Below the pieces are notes generated by a model that saw nothing but the letters and a program-made list of their open reading frames with translations, did not search any database and was not told the DNA's origin. Below, piece by piece: positions 40,401 through 52,630 of a stretch of DNA of 64,000 bases (position 1 is its first letter; each line of letters opens with the position of its first letter). The position numbers and the translations under genes are program-made. The stretch spans positions 187,251 through 251,250 of the forward strand of contig VZSE01010765.1 in NCBI GenBank assembly GCA_013398275.1. The letters run 5' to 3'. This DNA comes from Promerops cafer. Lineage: Eukaryota; Chordata; Aves; Passeriformes; Nectariniidae.

Positions 40401-42896
40401 ATGCAATAATACTCCAGCACAGTGTGTTTCAGTGACTCATTACTCAGCACAAGGAAATATCTCACAGCATCCAGGTACGACCTTAATCAGCAGCACCACA
40501 CAGAGGCATCTGCCACTGACACCACTCGCTGCTCTTCTGGGGATGCCAACACTTCCAACAAGGTGGTGAAGCCTGGCAAAGCTCACTCATCATGCAGGAG
40601 CACCCGTGGAAGGGGCATGTTCACTGAATACACTTTCAACTCTGAATTTCCAGCCTTGCAGTGTCGAGCTCTGAATGCTGATGCTGTACTGATGTGTGAG
40701 AAAGAAGGGGACAGGACTGTGCATGAACAAACACGTGGTAATAAGCATTTTCTTGAGACAGAAACCAGTAATCTAACAAAATAACCAACAGCAAATCACA
40801 GCTGTAAGCAAATGTTAATATACTAGTTATTAAGATAGCAAATCAGTAAGCTGGTTCCTTTTTTGAGTTCAGCACAGAGAAAATGAATAAAAATATATCG
40901 AAAACCTCACCTTCCCATAGCACAGGATATTTACTCTAGTGAATGTTGAAACCTCTGTAAATGTTACTGAATTCCTTTGTCTCAAGAAGTTGACTTCCAA
41001 AATAAAAGCAATGCATTTTGCAAGCACATGTTGTACCTGAGCTGGCATAAAGCTAGGGTGCCAGGTTTTGGTATATAATAATCTCTACTGAGAGATAATG
41101 CTGAGTCATTTCACAATTAGCTACAAAGGTGGTGTTTGGGACTGGAAAAACAGGTATCTACTCCCAAAAGAGCATATAAGATGTCAGTTCCTATAAATCA
41201 TTAAAACCCCACAACCTAAAATCTCTCCAATTTTACTTCTTCCTACTCATCTTATGGCACTGCAGCTTCCATCCAGATTTGATCTTCAAGACAGCAAAAC
41301 TGCAGCTATTCTAGAAAATGTCAAAAACATTTCATTTCTCCTCCACTTTAATAAGGATAATACAGTATTTGCATTCTGTGCCATAACGACCTGAGCTTAA
41401 AACTTGCAAAAGAACAATCGTAAATGGCAATTTAAATGCTAAAATAAGATTAACCTTGTCTGTAATTTGCTTTCAAGTAAAAGGATTATTTGTTCCATTA
41501 CTAAGTTTAAGAGACCTCAATTAAGGACTAGGGGAACAAAATGCATGATCAATATCCATGCCAAACTAAAAAAGTAAAAAGAAGCAGAAGCAGACTTTTG
41601 CTGAAGAGTGTTAAATATCTTTGACACCTGAGATCAACCTTTTGCTTTGCAGAAGTTTTACTGTCCACTTGAAAATTGAAGTGAAAAATGGACAAAAAAA
41701 ATAGTTTTCGTATATAACACTATCTATCCTTATTACTACATTTTGAGATTTAAAATTCCTCTGAAGACACCTAGTAGAGAAATTAAATGGTTTTATTTAA
41801 CAGGAAGAAGTTTTTCTAGGCAATGTATATGCTGCAACAAAATCCACACTGCCCTCTCCCATTCACAAACAAGTTTCCCAGCCAAAAAAAAAACAACCCT
41901 GTATATCCCAGGCTCTCATAAACAGGCAAGCTTGGAGTAGTTTGTAGAAAAAGAGCTGCTTCTTGGCACTGAAGAATGCACTCCATAAAGGAGCATCAAC
42001 TGAATGGCACAGGAGTGGAGGGAGAGTATGCCCCTCATGCAAAACTTCTCCTGCATGACAGCAAGCATGCAGGGAAGAGAGCAAAATCTTTAAATGCTAC
42101 GTTGAGGGAAGACTCAAACACTTGTCTGCCCTCAGTGTCTTCTCTGCAGCATAAAAGAGAGCCACTTAGGGTTTAACCACAAACTACTATTTGCAAGATA
42201 AAAGCTCCACATAAGGTGGGATATGAATTACAGGGGAGAAATAGCAGAAAGAACAGCAATGATAATCTGTGTAGGTTCAAAAAGAGTACATTGTGTAACC
42301 CTCTTAATTTTATACTTGAGGACTGTTCTAGCAAGCACAAACCTTCCCAGAGCTCAATATACCATCACAAGTCACCTTTCAGTTGGAGAACTTGCATTTT
42401 CAGAAAATAACTTTATGTTCTGCAATAGCTTGAATAATAAATGTACAGGGTCCTCAATCACCTCCACATTACAAATTTGCATTGCATTTTGCTAAACAAA
42501 TTTGATGACTCTGGCACAAAAGCTCCTAATGTGATAATAACAGAAGCTTTTTATATTATGTCAGATTATTCTCTGGTAAAAATTTGACACAGTTCACAGA
42601 GAAGGTCAGGACAGAAGGTGAATTGATTTTATTAGCAATGGACCAAGGTCTAACATTTTTCACGCTAAAACTGGAAGTAATTTTGGGTGCTGAACAAAAT
42701 CTGTTTCCTGTAGTTCTCTCTCAAGCTTTCTTACTAGCTTATGTGTTTGTGCAGAGAGATGGGAAGAACTGCACTCCTTTTAGAAAAATTTGATCTTCAC
42801 CTCTTTCAGAAATTGCCATAATTACTAATTATGATTGTGTGCACATCAGCATGTTTTCTTAGGAATGTTTTTATATAAAGAGATAGCTAGATCCCT
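37423..42896 (-). other. Intron of the minus-strand gene
   Basis: About 5.5 kb of AT-rich sequence with a CAAA run near 38,620-38,645 and an A run near 38,880. A minus open stretch near 37.8-38.0 kb has an excellent acceptor (TTTTATTCTACAG) but no usable donor. No transposon was recognised. Confidence 0.4.
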
Positions 42897-42898
42897 AC

Positions 42899-42987
42899 CT
42901 TATGCACTCGCCTACACTCCAGTTCCATTATGAAAGCAAACACACATTTTTCAAAGCACCTGACAAAAAATTCTTCAGTCCCATTCC
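42899..42987 (-). CDS. Internal coding exon
   Basis: Donor GCATAAG|GTAGGG. With the acceptor at 42,988 (GTTGACTGTCAG) it has two leading bases and 29 codons, reading NGTEEFFVRCFEKCVFAF then IMELECRRVHK, and ends in phase 0. A second acceptor inside (GAATTTTTTGTCAG, exon then ending at 42,959 with one leading base) has the better pyrimidine tract. Both keep the same frame but need different upstream phases. The residue pattern is clearly protein-like, with Cys and hydrophobic residues spaced as in a helix. Confidence 0.6.
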
Positions 42988-43569
42988 CTGACAGTCAACA
43001 CTTGATAAATCACCAGATCATCTAAGTTTCCATAGTCTTTTTTCTTTACTGAAAATAGTTTATTTTTACATCAGAGAAGAAACAAAAATAAAATGAAAAA
43101 GTTTTATTAAAATAAGTAGAATCTAGAACTAGATTATTGGCCCTGGGCAGAGGAAAAAAAGTGCATGATCTCTCTGAATTTAGATGAGATACATAATTGT
43201 TTATAATATTTTGACTGCTGACATTCAGCTTCATGTCAGGTTATGGGGGAAAAAAGACTTTGGTACAGAAAAAATATATCCTCTTAAAACAGCTATTCTC
43301 TGCATCTTAGGTACTGAGTCATAAGTTCCCTGGGCCATTTACATCTTCCCTCAGCCCTGCAAATAAAATTGTGCTCTTTGCAAGGCATCTCCTTCGTGTC
43401 TTTTCCTCTGAAACAAGAATGGATTGGCTGTGACACTGAGCTTTGAAATATTGTCATTCACCAGGGTTCTGTAAACAAAAGGTCACACCTTGGCAGCTCT
43501 CATTTTCTCTCCTTTGTTTTCTTTTAGAAGTCAAGAACAGACATGAGCTGATACTTGCCATGAAATTAC

Positions 43570-43588
43570 CTATTCCTTCATTCTGCTG
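43570..43588 (-). CDS. Possible microexon
   Basis: A 19-base stretch with acceptor GGGCCCCTTTAG and donor GAATAG|GTAATT gives QQNEGI from phase 0 with one base left. It is the only piece found that bridges the phase-0 end at 43,950 and the two-base start of the 42.9 kb exon. Microexons of this size are easily imagined by chance. Confidence 0.2.
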
Positions 43589-43949
43589 CTAAAGGGGCCC
43601 ATTTGATTAGACTCCTAGGGAAGCTGCTAGAAACTAGGGGTTTCCATCTTGGAAAACGTGAACAACGCGTCACATTTCTTATTAGAACACCTAAGAATGT
43701 GTTCTCTCTTGGAAGCTTACATGAAGCACAGCAGTGATAAGGAAATGCTTTTGGACTCAACCTTAAGTAACTTTCAAATAAAATTGTGAAACAAAATTTT
43801 TAAAATTGCAGCCTACAAACAAGAATGTATGGCTGTCCATAAAACACTTGGATGGTGCACGTGTGTAAACCACATATTTGACTCCTAAGAGCACTAGTCA
43901 AGTTTTCAACAATTTTAAGACGTGAAACTTGGCAGACAATGCTGTTTAC

Positions 43950-44077
43950 CAAAATCTCAAAATGCAACATGATGCTGGTTAAATAGAGAAATCCATTTAT
44001 TTTGCTTCTCCAAAGGAGATTGAATTGTGGTGGGTTTTTATTTGATAAAGCACCCACCACTTCAGAAGTCTGCATCT
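43950..44077 (-). CDS. Internal coding exon (probable)
   Basis: Acceptor with a TTATTTCTCTTC tract ending GTGGAACAG and donor ATTTTG|GTAAAC. Two leading bases and 42 codons: MQTSEVVGALSNKNPPQ, then LLWRSKINGFLYL and SIMLHFEIL, ending in phase 0. The frame stays open beyond the donor for some 49 codons, so the donor choice rests on its sequence. The start requires a preceding exon ending with one spare base. Confidence 0.45.
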
Positions 44078-45217
44078 CTGTTCCACATAAGCTTCAAGAA
44101 GAGAAATAAATAGATAGACCAAAAAGCACCTTGACTTCCAAGCTTCCTTAAGAAGCTAAGAACGGAGAGTTTTTAGAACACAGAAAGAGCCTGTGGTTTT
44201 TTCTACTGGTTCATCTCAGCACAGTGGAGCAAGGTGGATGGTATGGAAAGCATGCATAGTACAGCTAATTGACTCAATTTCTCCAATTTCCAATTATCCA
44301 TCAAAATACCGTGCAAGACAACACCATTGGGTCCTCATTCTTGTCTCTTCTCAGTATTATGAATAATGCCACTCGACTGGAGTAGGCTGAGAATAAGAAA
44401 GTGAATAGGAGACAGGAAAAGAGCAGCTGATGGCAGAAAGTGGAGAACAGGGGAGGTGGAGCAGGAGGAGACTGATGGTAGAAAACCCATGGACAAGAGC
44501 AGGGAAAGGTGCACTGAGTGCTGGCCTGTTTCGAGCACTGCCTGGGGCTGGGCAGTAGTGAGCTGGCAGAGGGGGAAACTCCCTCAGCCCAAGCTACTGG
44601 AGCAGTTCTGGAACTTCCACCAGGCCATGGATCAAAAAGCCAGCCTCGTTCCCACACAGCTGGGCAGAGAATAATGGCTGGCACCAACTGGCTTGTCAGG
44701 CTTTGAAGGCAGCAACCCAAGATGTATGTATCCAGGAAATAAACCCAGCAGCCTGGGTGGAAAAATAGAAAGTGGAGAAAGAAAAGTGAGAGAAATCCCA
44801 TCCCTGATATTTGAATAGCTAGAGGCCAGCACAATATCTTTTATCTGTCTGCTTTTTTTGTGGAAGAAAAGCCATCTGTCAGTTTGCTTGATAGCCTAGT
44901 TCTCCCTTAATTCAATCCTGTTAACTTCTGTCTTAAAATTCTACTGAAAGTATTTTTGGTGTTGCAGCTGGTAGAGAGAGGGATGGTTTTGCAGGGAGAG
45001 AGAGGATAGATTTTTTTAGGCATGGGAAGAAATCATCTATAACTTTTTTTAAGCTACCATCACCATAACATTAGTAGATTAGTATATTTTCTGCCTTAGC
45101 CTGCACTGCTCTACAGTTTTCCTAGTAAGCTACTCAGATTTCTTAGTTCCTCTCTTCTGAGACAATAAAAATGCAGTGCTCTGGTCTGTTACAGCCCATA
45201 AAGGTTTTGGTAGTCAC

Positions 45218-45435
45218 CAAAGAGACATTCTAACTACAGCCTCCCTCAATGATACTAGCTGATCTTCACTATCTCCACTGTGTGAGTAGCTGCCACAGGA
45301 TCTCCCCAAAGGATATAGGATCTCTCCTGCATGGAATGTCTCAGAAGGGTCTCCAGGCACCCACTGGGAACATTTGGGGTCAGGGCTGGGAAGGTCAAGC
45401 ACTAGAAGGTTAGCTGGTTCATGCCAGCAGCTGCT
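45218..45435 (-). CDS. Possible coding exon, GC-richer
   Basis: A 72-codon open stretch in phase 0, with acceptor ATGTGTGGCCCTTGCAG and donor CTTTG|GTGACT, leaving two bases. Residues include WHEPANLLVLDLPSPDP and GDSEDQLVSLREAV, polar and proline-rich unlike the other exons. The donor is mediocre and the downstream phase only works with an unverified microexon near 44.13-44.16 kb. It could be a chance frame in a GC-rich patch. Confidence 0.25.
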
Positions 45436-45739
45436 CTGCAAGGGCCACACATCACCTTCAGCTGAAGGCATATTAAACACCTAAGAACAAACTGCTCTTT
45501 CTTTAAAAGCCAAACCAGAAAAGAAGAAAAACCAACCAAACAAAACTACCCACATGAACATCACCTGGTGCAAGGCATACAGGCACACGGTGGTATGGGT
45601 GACACTGGAGAGCCCAAGGACATAAAGAACTCAACAAGAGGCAGATATAAAAACAAGAAAAGCCAAGAACTGGGAAAAATAGATATTGACCATTTTAGAG
45701 GTAATATACAAATATTTAACCAATAAATTACATACTCAC

Positions 45740-45807
45740 CATATATGTAGTTAATTTAAATGCAATGCGGAAATGCAAGACAGACAAGAAAAAGCAAGGT
45801 AAGAACA
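45740..45807 (-). CDS. Possible coding exon
   Basis: A near-consensus donor (ATATATG|GTGAGTATG) closes a 22-codon stretch with two leading bases and phase-0 end, reading FLPCFFLSVLHFRIAFKL. The acceptor CATTTTCTAAG is acceptable. The other two frames have stops. It fits phase-wise between the candidates at 47.1 kb and 45.2 kb. The pyrimidine-rich interior is unusual for an exon. Confidence 0.3.
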
Positions 45808-47115
45808 CTTAGAAAATGTTTTAAAAAATACACTGTGTTCTTCCCTGTGATGATGATTTGAGACAGTCACAACCCACTGTAAAATCTTCACCCCTGAGCC
45901 AACCTTTGGATCCAGAGAGATACAGGAGGGCAAATATCACATCAGAGAAAGGGTAAGCACAGGGACACCTTAACAAAATCTTCCTAGCAGTCATTAAATC
46001 TCTGCTCCACCAGCTTCAATATTGTTTTGAGAAGAGGCAATACAGCAGCCATCTATTTGTTATGGATTTAAAAGCTTCATTCCTCAACCAGTATGCAGCA
46101 GAGATGAGAAAAATCCATTTGGAAAAAAATCTTCAGAAACCAGATGGAAAAAAATCTGAAAGGAAGCTTTGAAAATAACCTCTTCTGGATCAAAATTATA
46201 TCAACAATTAAATGTGATGTGTGAAAGGACAAAAGGTCAAATGTTAAAGAAAACCTGCAGCTATTTCTCTCAACCCAGCTAAGAGTTCACAAGAGAAGAA
46301 ATCGGCTTAGACTGTAAAAAAACTATGAAGTGTAAGGTTTTTTCATCCTTTTAGAAAGAAAATTTTAAAAAAGGAAACCATGCTTTGAGCTTATGTGTAG
46401 CTATGTTCAGAAATAAAGGGGTTAAAAGGTGAACAACTATTATAATAAATATCCTTTAAATGTTATATTGCCCTTTCACCATTTTATCCCCACCACTAAG
46501 TTTCTCCTATTCTAACAGTCTAGCAAGTTTTACACACATTTTCTGCCGAGAACTTTAGACAACTAGTAGTGTTCCCACTTTGCAGCCCACATACCCATTT
46601 TTTGGCTGTCATTCCTTTACAAATTGACCATTGCTAGAGCATGAACATCTTGGCATCCCCTTTATAGAAAATGGCTTAATAACTGCAAGCAAAAACTTAA
46701 AGTCATACTCAAATATAAAAACATCATGCAAGTGTCATGGTGTCCTCTCAACTTTACTAATTCCTCAGTGTATTTCTAAGCAGTTTTTTGTTGTGACTTG
46801 GGTGTTTGATGACAACATCTCCCAATACCTTGGTTCCTCAGAACTAAAACAATAATTGCTTTCATTTACTGCACTATTTCTCTCACCATTTATTCACAAT
46901 TGTATTAGAAAGACAAAGTGGCTAAAAAATACTCAGAAAACCTTAATTTGTAAATATGATTAAGCAAGGAATGGGAAGATTGCCTATTTAGAATAGGACA
47001 CGTTAAAAAAAATTCTACTGCATGAAAAATCAAGCACTAATAAAAGTAAGGCTTATCTTAGCTCATTTGAACAACAGATATAGGTTCTGTATGCCCCTCC
47101 CTTATAGCTTAATAC

Positions 47116-47155
47116 CTGGTGTGAATCCACTAGACATCACTGTACTTCTACAAAT
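47116..47155 (-). CDS. Possible coding exon
   Basis: Donor CACCAG|GTATTA and acceptor CAGTTCCCAAG give 13 codons from phase 0 (ICRSTVMSSGFTP) with one base left, which suits either the 45.8 kb or the 44.1 kb exon. A slightly longer version uses the acceptor at ATGTCACTCAG. Short and weak. Confidence 0.25.
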
Positions 47156-47610
47156 CTTGGGAACTGAGTGACATTTTACTGCATACTTCTCAAAAGAGGG
47201 GCAATTTAGGAAAGTTGGATAACAAAAATGGGGATATCTTCCTGGACATACTTATGTTTTTGTCTAAATACAGTATTGTTCCACTCACAGAAGCGTCTGT
47301 GTTTCAGTCTAATCTTAGGAAATTTATAAATTGCCTGCACAAAATGAAATGACTATGCTTCTCCATCAATTAGATCCTGTTTGCCTCAGCACACTGATCA
47401 GAATGAATGGCCAGAGATTTACACGAGCCCCATCTGGTTTGGATTCCGTATCCAAAGACAAGTAATGCAGGGTAGAATGGTATTCCTTTTCATTAACTAT
47501 AAAGAGCATTATTCACCAAAATATCTGCCTAATATTTCTCAATGTATTTTCTAAATATTGAAACCACCTTATATTAGCTTGACATCACGCAGCTTGTCGT
47601 CACCACAGTT

Positions 47611-47624
47611 TTTACCATAGCAAC
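47611..47624 (-). promoter_or_regulatory. X-box-like (RFX) motif
   Basis: The minus strand reads GTTGCTATGGTAAA, close to the inverted-repeat X-box bound by RFX factors (GTTGCC, spacer, GGCAAC type). It is intronic and not near a known start, so function is doubtful. Confidence 0.2.
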
Positions 47625-47798
47625 CTGTTATCCTACATCATCACATGAACCAAAGCTGAGCATGGCACTGTCCCTATGCATATGAAGTTTTAATTTAGGT
47701 CAGTACTCAGAGCTACCAGCTAACAAAGTGCAGTCACAGGCTGCCTCTCATACCTAGAGCACAAGGAGACGTGCACAGTATGTACCAAGGCAACTTAC

Positions 47799-47840
47799 AT
47801 AATGGAGGTGTTTTTGCAATGCCACAAGGATGGAAAGACT
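47799..47840 (-). CDS. Internal coding exon (probable), 14 codons
   Basis: Donor CATTAT|GTAAGT has a perfect intronic half. The acceptor is AAGTATAACTAG, whose TAG is an in-frame stop just outside the exon. The 42 bases run phase 0 to phase 0 and read SLSILVALQKHLHY, an amphipathic helix. The phase matches the exon at 51.0 kb upstream. Confidence 0.45.
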
Positions 47841-48797
47841 CTAGTTATACTTCCCAATCTAAACTCCTGATTACTTTTTTTTTTTCTTAACTCTTGTAAT
47901 CATGCTGCCATTTGCAATGGAAGGCTATGGACAAGCCTCACAGGGATGCCAAGGGCTTCCATGTATGTGCAACAGGAAGAGCACAGATCCATCTATAGGC
48001 ACCTAAGCAAAAGACCAAATGCAAACCCTTAAATTATGCTCCTGAAAACCTAGATGTCTTATTCTACTCCTCAAGGGAAGGAGAAGAGATCCAACTAAAT
48101 TTGTATTTTTTGCCATAAGAATTATTCTCAGTAGTATAAAACAATCCCGGGAACCAGAAATCCAAATCCTGCAAATACTAAAGAATAGTTTTGTTTATCT
48201 GGCACTTCTGTAAGATGACTTCAGCTGTCACATATTTTCAAGACTGTTGTAACAGAAGTTGTGGGAAAATATGAGCTCAGCACCTGCAACTAACTACAGT
48301 ATTGAGAAGGCATTTGCTCGAATTCAGTATTTCCAGTTGCCTACTGTTTTTAGCGTTTTCATTGCATCATTGAAGGAGGACTGAGGAAAAACATTACTCC
48401 ATGGACAGCCACAAACTAGAGAACCCTTAGCCATGAAAGATGATAAAAGTGAAATATCCTGAAAGGAACAGAATGTCTTGTAGGGAATTGGAAATCACGA
48501 TTATCACACAGAAACAAAGTTACATACAATTTATATATTTTCTTCTCATTTTCAGCATGGAAAACAAAATGAATTCTCACATTTTCCAGAGGGTTGCTTG
48601 AAGATTCAAAATTTGAAGTCTGAAGTAAACGATCCCTAGAGAGCATTTATTTGGGCCTTTCATTTCTCATCATACCCAGGGTTAGCAAAATCTTTTACTA
48701 ATTTTTCCCATGTCCTCAAGAGGAAAGCAGTACATTGATTCTGAGGTTTGGGCAAATTCTCAAAAAGCAGTCTCGGTCTACAAGACTATAAATCACT

Positions 48798-48811
48798 GTT
48801 GCTAGGGAAAC
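48798..48811 (+). promoter_or_regulatory. X-box-like (RFX) motif
   Basis: GTTGCTAGGGAAAC is a good match to the RFX X-box consensus with both half-sites present. It lies in the intron between the 51.0 and 47.8 kb exons. Confidence 0.3.
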
Positions 48812-50972
48812 CTATGGGCTTTTTTTTGTTGTTTTGTTTTTAAGCTTCATTTCCTTACCAATTTCTCCTTCTTGATACTTTTAATTACAGTACAATTACC
48901 AAAGTGGTGCAGATGAGTGCTCTCCATTTACAGAAAAAAAAACTCCAACTCTTAAAACCTTCACTGAGATTTCCAATCCCCTGTAGCTCTGCCTCCCTAT
49001 CCAGAGCACTTGGGGTGTCAAGTGAGGTTTAGTTGAACTCCAGACAAATCACAGACAGAAAACCAGTAATATCCAGCTCAGACCATATGCATTAGGTAAA
49101 AGAAGATGTAAAAGCAGGGACACTAGAAAAAGATTTTAACAGTTCACAATATCTAAATACAACATTGACTTACACAGTATATGGGAGAAAAGTCAGGAAC
49201 ACTTCAATCTACTAAAAATTAATCTAAATGAAGAAAAGCTGCCATGAAACATCCCGCTATTTCTTCATTGCTATATTGACCTACATGTCCCCATACTCCT
49301 CCAGGGAACTACAGTTAATGCAGTTTGACACAATATTGACATAATTTTCTACTGAATCTCCTCTTCTTTTCCTGTGCCAGGGCCCTTTGACATGTGGCCA
49401 TGTGTAGAAACACACATGGGGTTAATTTTTTCTTTTATTCTCAGCTATCTTTGACACAGATTTGATATTTAACCAGAGTCTCGCTCATCATTTCTTCTTA
49501 CGTAGTCCACATGTGAGATCTCAATTTGAATAATTTCTAGTATTGTTCAAATATAAAACTTGTTGCCAAGAAAACAAAAATATACTCCTTAAAAGCTCAT
49601 GTCAACAAGCCAGAAACTGCTGGTACTGAAACTTAAGATCAGACTTTCCAGTCCAAAGTACTAAATATCATCATAATTTTCTCAAAGTGTCCCTGTAATG
49701 ATGACTAAGTCGTATTATTATTTCTGCAGTTTACTACTGTGCAAACAATAATCTGCATCTGAAAAAAAAAAAAAAATCCACTCTTATGGTTAACTACTTT
49801 TACAGAAACTAATGTTCTGGGAAATTTTTTCAGAATGACTGCTCAAAATTAAACTTAAAAGCAGTTTTTACCAAGGGTGGCATCACTCAAAGTAGTAAAG
49901 ACAAGGCCTTTTAGCTCTTGTTAAAGCTCATGTGTTGCCAAAAATTCAATAAGGCAAGAACAAAGCACTCTCAATAAACCTTTGAATTTCAGCGTACCTT
50001 GAAGCTTGTGCGAGAAAATCTACATCTACAGAATTCCAGTGTAATGGATTTAGACTCATCTCCCCAAAGAATAATATGATAACATCCAAGAGATATTTTG
50101 CCTTGTGCCCATTTGTCTCAATGAAGTCACAGTGAAAAAGGAAAGCACATGATAAAATCTTTGAGGAGGAGACAGCTTTTTTGAAAGTAAAAATATAATC
50201 AGAGAAAGAAATTTAAAGCATTGAAAGAAGACTAAAGCAGCAACACTGAATTGGTTTTTCCCTCAGCTAGAGCTATACAGTATTAATGGCTTCAAAAATC
50301 CAAAATAACACTGAATCTGTAAATACAGTATTATAAAATAAGACTAACTCTGTAAACACTCGCTCTTGAGAAACATTACCAGTTTACTTTGTCACTCAAA
50401 CTCCCCAGGAGCATCAATCCAATCCTTTGTCCGACCAGAGCACATTCAGAGTGCTAAACAAAACACCAAGGTGGCATTTTGGCTGAAATAAATGGATAGG
50501 TTTCTGTTGGAGTTCCTAACTTATGCAGATAGTGTAATGAAGTTTTAGCAAGGCAGATACTCTTGGGTTTAAAGTTACAACAAGCACAGGCTGCGACATT
50601 GATATTTTTACAGTTCTTCAAATCTTCAGAATGCTGAAAAGCTGCTCTTCAAATATACTAGAACTCCCATTTAAGAAGCATCTGTACAGCTTTTGAGGAT
50701 AATTATTTTTTTACTTCTGTAAGAAGCATCATGAATGTACATCAGAGAAATGCCCAGCATTTCCCTGGTCTTTAAGAAGAAATAATGTATTTCCAACTGG
50801 CCTATTCTTAAAGGGCACAATATTGGCAATTTACAGTCCTTTTCATTTACAGAAAACAGACAATGAAAATTGCTGCTACGTATCAATTATGCTTCAGAAT
50901 TTCAATGCCTTTGTTTAGTCTGAGATCTCCCAAGCTACCACCCAAAACCCTATGGAAAATTAATGTTCATAC

Positions 50973-51048
50973 CTCAACTTCATAGTAGGACATGGCATGA
51001 TAGAAAATCTCCACAAGACCACAAAAAGTGCTATCAACTGTCCATGTT
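50973..51048 (-). CDS. Internal coding exon
   Basis: Strong acceptor (TCTTATATTTGCCTTCATACAAG, read from a pyrimidine-rich tract) and donor GTTGAG|GTATGA. After one leading base there are 25 codons reading TWTVDSTFCGLVEIF then YHAMSYYEVE, ending in phase 0. A second frame is open too but much less protein-like; the third has a stop. Residues suggest a buried helix. It joins 47,840 in phase. The duplicated CR1/LTR block begins about 65 bases to its right. Confidence 0.65.
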
Positions 51049-51099
51049 CTTGTATGAAGGCAAATATAAGACAGAGTGAATTTAATTGAAAATATTTAC

Positions 51100-51119
51100 T
51101 CTCCAGTTTCCTGTCCCTT
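51100..51119 (-). CDS. Possible 20-base microexon
   Basis: CTTGTGAACAAAACAG precedes it and GGAGA|GTAAAT follows. It reads KGQETG from phase 0 with two bases left (GA plus A gives Glu), exactly what is needed between the phase-0 end at 55,613 and the one-base start of the exon at 51,048. Only about 50 bases of intron separate it from the next exon, which is too short for a normal intron, so it may be spurious or the donor may lie elsewhere. The duplicated block begins inside it (51,115). Confidence 0.2.
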
Positions 51120-51175
51120 CTGTTTTGTTCACAAGAAGGCCCTTTTCCTTCACAATGCATCAAAATACTCACCTC

Positions 51176-52630
51176 AAATCACAGAATCAACTAGTTTGGA
51201 AAAAAGCTTTGAGATCATCAAGTCCAACCTATGACCTAACACCACCTTGTCAACTAGATCATGGCACTAAGTACCACATCCAGTCCTTTTTTAAACACCT
51301 CCAGGCGTGGTGACCCCACCACCTCCCTGAGCAACCCATTCCAGTGCCCAATCACTCTTCCTGTGAAGAACATCCTCCTAACATCCTAAATCTCCCCTGG
51401 CAAAGACTGTGTCCTCTGGTCCTGTTGCTTGCTGCCTGGGAGAAAAGACCAATCCCCACCTGGCTACACCCTCCTTTCAAGGAACTGTAGACAGTGATAA
51501 GGTCTCCCCTGAGCCTCCTGTTCTCCAGGCTAAACAACCCCAGCTCCCTTAGCTGCTCATAGGAGCATGAGCTCCCTTCATGTTCTAGACCCTTGTGATC
51601 TAGACCCTTCATCAGCCTTCTTGCCCTTCTCTGGACATGCCACAGCATCTCAACATCCTTCCCAAATTGGGGTGTCCAGAACTGGGCACAGTACTCAAGG
51701 TGCAGCCTAACCAGTGCCCAGTACAGGGGCAGAATGACTTCCCTGGTCCTGCTGGCCACACTGTTCCTGATACAGGCCAGGATGCCATTTGCTTTCTTGG
51801 CCATGTGGGCACACTGCTGGCTCATGCTCAGCCAGCTGTCAGCTGAACCCCCAGGTCCCTTTCTGCCTGGCCACTGTCCAGTCACTCTGTCTCCAACCTG
51901 TAGCGCTGTAGGGGGCTGTGGTGGCAAAGTGCAGGACCCAGCACCTGATCTTGTTAAACCTCATATCACTGGATTTGGTCCATCTATCCAGCCTGTCCAG
52001 GCTCCTCTGCAGAGCCCTCCCAACCTCCAGCAGATCGACACTGGCACCCAACTTGGTGTCATCTGGTAGACTCAATCCCCTCACCCAGACCATCAATACA
52101 GATATTAAACAGGACTGAGCCCAACACAGATTTCTGGGGGACACCACTGGTGACTGGCCACCAGCTGGATGCAGCACCATTCACCATGGATATCAGGGCT
52201 GGCCATCCAGCCAGTTCTTAAACCAAGAGTTTGCACCTGTCCCAGCCGTGGGCTGCCACCTTTTCTAGGATTCTGCCATGGGAAATGTGCCAATGACTTT
52301 GCTGAAATCCAGGTGGACAACATCCACAGCATTCCCCTCATCCACCAGGAGGGTCACTTGGTCATAGAAGGAGATCAGGCTGGTCAGGCAGGACCTGCCC
52401 CTCCTAAATCCGTGCTCCTGGGTCTGATCCCTCGGCTGTCCTGTAGGTGCTGTGTGACCACACTCAATATGATCTATTCCATAACTGCCGGGCACCAAGG
52501 TCAGGCTGACAGGCCTGGAGTTCCTGGATCCTCCTTTTAGCCCTTCTTATAGATGGGCATCACATTGGCCAGCTTGCAGCCACCTGGGACCTCCCCAGCT
52601 AGCCAGGACTGATGGCAAATGAAGGACAGT
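51176..52630 (-). mobile_element. CR1 LINE, partial, with reverse transcriptase remnants (copy 1)
   Basis: Minus-strand CR1 of about 1.45 kb, 5'-truncated, ending at the 3' tail near 51,176. Reading downstream, successive frames give QEHGFRRGRSCLTSLISF and VDVVHLDFSKV (reverse transcriptase), VSPRNLCWAQSCLISVL (a frameshifted form of the GVPQGSVLGP region) and SQQCAHMAKKANGILACI with QRRARRLMKGLDH (C-terminal part). The YxDD catalytic region is not intact and the frame is broken several times, so no enzyme can be made. The last 191-codon frame (51,352-51,927) covers the CR1 C terminus. Confidence 0.92.

Noticed and set aside
44301..44834. 177-codon open frame on the minus strand
   Set aside because: Cys/Phe/Ser/Pro-rich, not helical or domain-like, with overlapping open frames on the plus strand and no splice edges. 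It lies between exons of the gene and is probably a chance frame in a GC-richer patch.
45565..45604. 40-base piece with good acceptor (GTCCTTGGGCTCTCCAG) and donor (CACCAG|GTGATG)
   Set aside because: In the frame that would join 45.4 kb it needs a preceding exon ending with two spare bases, which the 45.8 kb candidate does not provide, and the intron to 45.44 kb would be only about 130 bases.
51352..51927. 191-codon minus frame as a host gene
   Set aside because: It is the C-terminal part of the CR1 reverse-transcriptase protein and occurs identically in the second copy.
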